Origin: a virus
Reading direction: 5' to 3' (one strand)
Length of the DNA: 39,035 nt
Virus record (IMG/VR): IMGVR_UViG_3300044620_000249
Span: 1 to 39,035 of that record
Positions 35,169 through 39,035 of the stretch are shown here, piece after piece; the first letter of the stretch is position 1, and each line of letters opens with the position of its first letter. A model generated the notes under the pieces. That model was not told where the DNA came from. It worked only from the letters and a program-made list of their open reading frames with translations, and searched no databases. The position numbers and the translations under genes are program-made.

Positions 35169-36340
35169 TGGATATTAAACCGCCTTTAAAATACGAAATA
35201 CGTAGGAAATCGATTCCTAATTTAAAATTGTATGCGGTTGATAAACCATATTGGTACAATAGTTTAGGTGGATTGCTTGAACTAACCAGTACAAGTATTA
35301 TCGATTCTCTAGATGGTTATATCATTTATAATGTCACAGGTGGTACAGTTTCTTCAGGTTATTATATTTGGTCAGGAACAACCATAGATGCAAATTCATA
35401 CGGTGATAGTGGTTGCGATTTAAGTTTAAAATTGTACGAATGGGAAAACATATCAAAATCAGAAGCATATGACGACCACGATATTCCTCTCTTTTTGGAA
35501 AGTTCTGTAGATGAGATGGGGGTTATGGTTGGATTTGATGGTCAGATTGAACAAGTTGAACAGATTTGTAATTTTTCATATACCCAAACAGGTAACACCG
35601 TATATGTCTATAACACAATAGATACTTCAAAAGTTTCTGAAATTTACGATATAAATTTTACTGTTGATTGGGGTGATGGAACATCATCTATTTTAACTGC
35701 AACAGGGTTAACAGCAAATAAAACATATTCTTCAACGGGTTCAACGGTAATTTCAATTTCCGTCAACACTCCATGGACACAATTTGAAACAAAAAAAGTA
35801 ATTCAAATACCATCAAATACAACTGTTCCAAATCCATTGGGTACTTTTTCAGGATTTACTATTCCATATACCAATATTACTGGTCAAAGTCAAAGTTATA
35901 TTAACGATTACGACAATGACTGTGATGGGACATATACAGGTAACACCGTATTTTATTATGCGTCGATAGGTAAAAGTAGAATTAACGAAAAGAAACTTTA
36001 TGGTGGTAACACATATACTGGTGTAACAACAGGAATCACAAATAATTTGATTTATAGTGCATACACAATTGATGATTTATCCTACAGAGATTTCGAAGAT
36101 GGAACAACAACAATTACGGGTGCAACATCAGGGTTCACAAAGGAAGAAGTGATTAATTGTGTAATAACTAGAAACGAACATTTCTTAGGATTTATCGATG
36201 AGCCTGTAATATATTCAGATATTTTTGTTGAAAGAGGAAAACAAGGTGTTCTTGAAAAAACATTTAGATTATCTGAAATTGACAATACGGGAGAACTATC
36301 GTATTATGGTAATGGATATTTTAATATCAGAAAACAATAA
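35168..36340 (+). CDS. Probable tail structural/adhesion protein with a PKD-like domain, 390 aa
   Basis: Residues about 160-205 contain INFTVDWGDGTSSIL followed by a T-Y-S-S-T-G turn and VISISVNTPW strands. This is the W-G-D-G-T signature and strand pattern of a PKD-type immunoglobulin-like fold, common in extracellular adhesion proteins and phage fibres. An Asp-rich NDYDNDCDGT stretch near 260 could bind a cation. The C-terminal part (about 320-390) has KEEVINCVITRNEHFLGFI and an IFVERGKQGVLEKTFRL segment. It is coupled to the preceding gene by TAATG. Whether it sits on the wedge or in a fibre cannot be told from sequence alone. Confidence 0.55.
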   Translation: MDIKPPLKYEIRRKSIPNLKLYAVDKPYWYNSLGGLLELTSTSIIDSLDGYIIYNVTGGTVSSGYYIWSGTTIDANSYGDSGCDLSLKLYEWENISKSEAYDDHDIPLFLESSVDEMGVMVGFDGQIEQVEQICNFSYTQTGNTVYVYNTIDTSKVSEIYDINFTVDWGDGTSSILTATGLTANKTYSSTGSTVISISVNTPWTQFETKKVIQIPSNTTVPNPLGTFSGFTIPYTNITGQSQSYINDYDNDCDGTYTGNTVFYYASIGKSRINEKKLYGGNTYTGVTTGITNNLIYSAYTIDDLSYRDFEDGTTTITGATSGFTKEEVINCVITRNEHFLGFIDEPVIYSDIFVERGKQGVLEKTFRLSEIDNTGELSYYGNGYFNIRKQ

Positions 36341-36346
36341 TTTTTA

Positions 36347-36358
36347 TATTTATAAATA
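36347..36358 (+). promoter_or_regulatory. 12-bp palindrome holding the late-type motif in both orientations
   Basis: TATTTATAAATA is a perfect palindrome. It includes TATTTATA (36347-36354) and, on the same strand, TATAAATA (36351-36358), which is the T4 late-promoter -10 sequence. It lies 7 nt before ATG 36366, in the only intergenic gap of the 32.6-39 kb block. Confidence 0.5.
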
Positions 36359-36365
36359 AAAAAAA

Positions 36366-37286
36366 ATGGCAACGGGTTCTTACGGTATAATACGACCATC
36401 AGACATTTCACCAGAAGATGTTGAAATATATTTTCATTATGTTTCTGACAGGAATGCAACTTCTGATGTAACATTTAAAAGACTAAATTCTGTTGATGTC
36501 TTAACACCTGTTTATCATAATTCAGATACAACAGATGACACTTCTGCACCAAATGTTGAAATATTAGGTGGATTATATAATTTAAAGTTAACATCCGATG
36601 ATTTTTCTGATTTGGGTGTTTATACACTTCATATAAGACCAAAACAAATTAGAACAACAATTACTGATTGTGGAATTTTAGCGTCTTTACCATCAGTAAG
36701 GGGTTTAATCATTGATTTATCAAATGTACCATCGGATGATAGAAATAAATTTACACCTCAAGGATTGGTTGGATATAGAATTGAATATATAAATTCATCT
36801 GATAATAAAAAAATACCTAATTTTTATAGAATTGTTACCTCGTCTTTTTATTGTACACCAATTGTTTCTAATTTAACAAGTACATCTCAAAAAGCCATAA
36901 GATACCAATATAGTGAACAAGTAACGAATTTGATGTTTTTAACAGTAACACCATCTTCCGCACCAACAAATAAACCAAATACGGTTCCATTTATTGGTGT
37001 ACCATCTCAAAAAATAATTTTAACAAACACATATTTAAATCCCACAACGATAGAGATTGAAATGGTTGAACATGACGCTTCAACACTTGCATATGCATTG
37101 TATGGTAATCAAAGTAAGGCGGTTTCACAAGGTATTTATACCATTTACGACAACAATAACAACATATATAAACAGTATAATCTTTACGAAGTTAAAGATG
37201 AATTCAATGAAACATTATATGAAGTTCGTGAAGAGAGAACTGACATTGACGAAACACTAAACTTTGATACTATCACTGAAACATAA
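36366..37286 (+). CDS. Probable baseplate protein, 306 aa
   Basis: No family is recognised with confidence. It opens GSYGIIRPSDISPEDVEIYF, followed by beta-rich segments (LGGLYNLKLTSDDFSDLG, YTLHIRPKQIRTTITDCG), a Thr/Ser/Pro region, and a C-terminal charged helix (YEVKDEFNETLYEVREE). It is preceded by its own late-type element and ends overlapping the next gene by one base, so it is co-translated with the gpI/gp7-like protein. A wedge component is the likeliest role, by location. Confidence 0.6.
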   Translation: MATGSYGIIRPSDISPEDVEIYFHYVSDRNATSDVTFKRLNSVDVLTPVYHNSDTTDDTSAPNVEILGGLYNLKLTSDDFSDLGVYTLHIRPKQIRTTITDCGILASLPSVRGLIIDLSNVPSDDRNKFTPQGLVGYRIEYINSSDNKKIPNFYRIVTSSFYCTPIVSNLTSTSQKAIRYQYSEQVTNLMFLTVTPSSAPTNKPNTVPFIGVPSQKIILTNTYLNPTTIEIEMVEHDASTLAYALYGNQSKAVSQGIYTIYDNNNNIYKQYNLYEVKDEFNETLYEVREERTDIDETLNFDTITET

Positions 37287-39035
37287 TGGCAAAAAGAAAA
37301 GTACCAAGTCAAGCTGCAAATGGTGCGGAAACATTTAATGATTTCTTAGTTGGTAGACAAATAACAGATGGTTCGTCCGCTTTAACAAATACCGTATTTG
37401 CTTTAGATAATATAATTCCACAGAGAGACTCGAAAAGTTTCTCAACTACTCCTTTTTCTGAATTTTTAACTTTAGATTCAATAAAAAAAGTAGAAGGAAT
37501 TCAAACAACAACTAAAACAAATTCGAAAAAAACAAATGAGGTAACATTTAAACCAAATAAAAAATATGCGGATAAGTCTTTATTTGGTTCATTATCAAGT
37601 AGGATATTAGTTTCATTAACGAGAATCATTAATAAATTTCCGGGTGGTATTTCTGTTGATGCGAATAGTCCAATAGGTAGTTCACCATATAGTGTTTCTG
37701 GTTCAACATATGACGATAGTTCACATACTACAATTTTTTATGTTGAAAGAAGTAAGTTTTTTAACCCATTTGAATTGGTTCTCATTACACCAAATTCATA
37801 TATAAAACCAGAAACGGAAAATGAATTAAGAAATTTTTATTCATCATACACAAAATATGTTTTAGTTGTTAACAATACACCTTACAATATTCTTGAATAT
37901 ACAGAACCGAATACCGATAATGTTATTCAATTTAAAGTATATGGTAACCCTTTTACTGGTTCAACATATTCAGATGATATTTTAATTAGACCAAATGATG
38001 GTTTAGTTGAAGAGTTTTTTTTAGGTCTTGACGATTTAGAACAGTCTTTATTAAACAGAGAAACAAACCCAATATACACTTCTACATTTAAAGTACCGAG
38101 AGACAGTCAAGACAATTCAAAAATATCATTAACTGATGTAACAACAAATTGGCCGGTTTCTAGTGATGGACATAACATTCAAATTACTGGTATTGATTAT
38201 GAATTGTTTGTAACAAGATTAAGAGACATTGCGGATGAAATTGATGATTTTAAATCTAATTTAATGATTAGATTTTTATCTTCCCCTCAATTATTTGAAT
38301 TTGATACCGAAGATAAAAGAATAGAAAGTGTTTTTCAATTATACGGACAAAGTTTTGATAGTGTAAAAAAATACATAGACAATATTGCTTACATGAGAAA
38401 TGTAAGTTATGACTCTATTAATAATTTACCTGATGTTTTATTAAAAAATTTATCTGAAAATCTTGGTTTAACAACTACAAAATTATTTGATGAGAAAAAT
38501 TTAGAGGAAATTTTATATACAAGAATAAACACAACATACAATGGTGTATCAACGGGAACAAATTTAGTTGAGGCCGAATATGAATTTTATAGAAGACTTT
38601 TAGTAAATCTTATTGAGATATACAAATCAAAAGGAACACGAAAAGCGTTAGAATTTTTTTTAAAATTTCTTGGTGCACCTGAACCTTTGATAAAGATAAA
38701 TGAATACATTTATCAAGTAACATCAATACCATCAAGTTTCGATTTAGAAGATGACATATATCATGCAATTCAAGGTGATAAAGTTTATACTTATGCGGTT
38801 TTAAATATTACGGGATACACTTATGATAAAATTTCATATACCGGTTCAACTTCTTTTGATAGAGATGGTTATCCTGTTAATGAAATTAGTGGTTTACCAA
38901 GAAGAGCGTATAATGATACTGAAGATATTTTCTTTGAAAAAGGTGCGGGATGGTATGACGCAACATTATCACATCGTTCACCCCTAATAATTGACACAAG
39001 CAATTCCATTCTAACAGGTAGAACAAAAACAATTA
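37286..39035 (+). CDS. Tail protein I (P2 gpI) / T4 gp7-like baseplate protein, partial at right edge
   Basis: ATG 37286-37288 overlaps the preceding TAA. The frame is open for 583 codons to the window end without a stop, so the C-terminus is missing. The N-terminal region is Ser/Thr-rich (MAKRKVPSQAANGAETFNDF). About residues 305-400 are helical. Near residues 433-470 there is FYRRLLVNLIEIYKSKGTRK followed by a L-E-F-F-L-K-F-L-G-A-P-E-P run, the hallmark of phage tail protein I family members, where 'YK.KGT..al...l..lG' is conserved. In T4 the matching wedge protein is gp7 (1032 aa). With gp25 (W) and gp6 (J) upstream, the W-J-I wedge set is complete in this block, with five genes inserted between J and I. 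Confidence 0.7.
   Translation, partial: MAKRKVPSQAANGAETFNDFLVGRQITDGSSALTNTVFALDNIIPQRDSKSFSTTPFSEFLTLDSIKKVEGIQTTTKTNSKKTNEVTFKPNKKYADKSLFGSLSSRILVSLTRIINKFPGGISVDANSPIGSSPYSVSGSTYDDSSHTTIFYVERSKFFNPFELVLITPNSYIKPETENELRNFYSSYTKYVLVVNNTPYNILEYTEPNTDNVIQFKVYGNPFTGSTYSDDILIRPNDGLVEEFFLGLDDLEQSLLNRETNPIYTSTFKVPRDSQDNSKISLTDVTTNWPVSSDGHNIQITGIDYELFVTRLRDIADEIDDFKSNLMIRFLSSPQLFEFDTEDKRIESVFQLYGQSFDSVKKYIDNIAYMRNVSYDSINNLPDVLLKNLSENLGLTTTKLFDEKNLEEILYTRINTTYNGVSTGTNLVEAEYEFYRRLLVNLIEIYKSKGTRKALEFFLKFLGAPEPLIKINEYIYQVTSIPSSFDLEDDIYHAIQGDKVYTYAVLNITGYTYDKISYTGSTSFDRDGYPVNEISGLPRRAYNDTEDIFFEKGAGWYDATLSHRSPLIIDTSNSILTGRTKTI

Overview
The window is a stretch of the genome of a large, tailed, contractile-tail (myovirus) phage of the broad T4-like kind. 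All supported genes lie on the + strand, are tightly packed, and often overlap as TAATG. The DNA is very AT-rich. Evidence for a T4-like phage is the combination of a gp32-like single-strand binding protein, a UvsX-like recombinase, a T4 RNase H/FEN-type nuclease, a gp41/DnaB-type helicase, and gp26-, gp25- and gp6-like baseplate proteins. A Bacteroidota host is my inference. It rests on class Ia ribonucleotide reductase subunits of the eukaryote/Bacteroidota-like subtype, the general lack of Shine-Dalgarno sequences before starts, and a TTTG...TAnnTTTG-like promoter before the gp32 gene. Standard stop codons, including TAG, are used.

Layout. (1) 1-15.3 kb is tail and baseplate-hub assembly: the end of a probable tail-tube gene, a terminator, a 129-aa protein, a gp26-like chaperone/hub protein with an overlapping +1-frame gp51-like ORF, a tape-measure-like protein, two giant hub/tube-junction proteins (1626 and 1924 aa) flanking a LysM-like gp53/gpX protein, and two small unknown proteins (one with PLPDA repeats). 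A Dps/ferritin-like small protein follows (15.27-15.65 kb). (2) 15.65-15.80 kb holds two tRNAs, Asp(GUC) and Pro(UGG). (3) 15.8-25.2 kb is a DNA-metabolism cassette: promoter, gp32-like SSB, strong terminator, UvsX, RNase H, an unknown protein, replicative helicase, NrdB, and NrdA interrupted by a LAGLIDADG intein, closed by a second strong terminator. (4) 25.2 kb to the end returns to the virion: a small GNAT-like protein, gp25, gp6, a giant Cys-rich structural protein, four further probable baseplate/fibre proteins (one with a PKD-like domain), and a gpI/gp7-like protein running off the window.

How it fits together. Region 3 supplies dNTPs (NrdAB), unwinding (helicase), strand coating (gp32), primer removal (RNase H) and recombination-dependent replication (UvsX). 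Regions 1 and 4 build the tail tube, tape measure, hub and wedge. The two classes appear separable by upstream sequence. Seven of the eight virion-region or virion-adjacent genes that have intergenic space carry TATTTAT 3-15 nt before the start, and the eighth has TATATTTA. The replication genes lack it, so I propose TATTTATA as the late-gene signal.

Most notable points: the TATTTATA late signal; an NrdA intein sitting exactly in the allosteric specificity loop and followed by glycine instead of Cys/Ser/Thr; a possible +1 programmed frameshift joining gp26 and gp51 just before the tape measure; and a zinc-less gp32 that ends in a bacterial SSB-type acidic tip.
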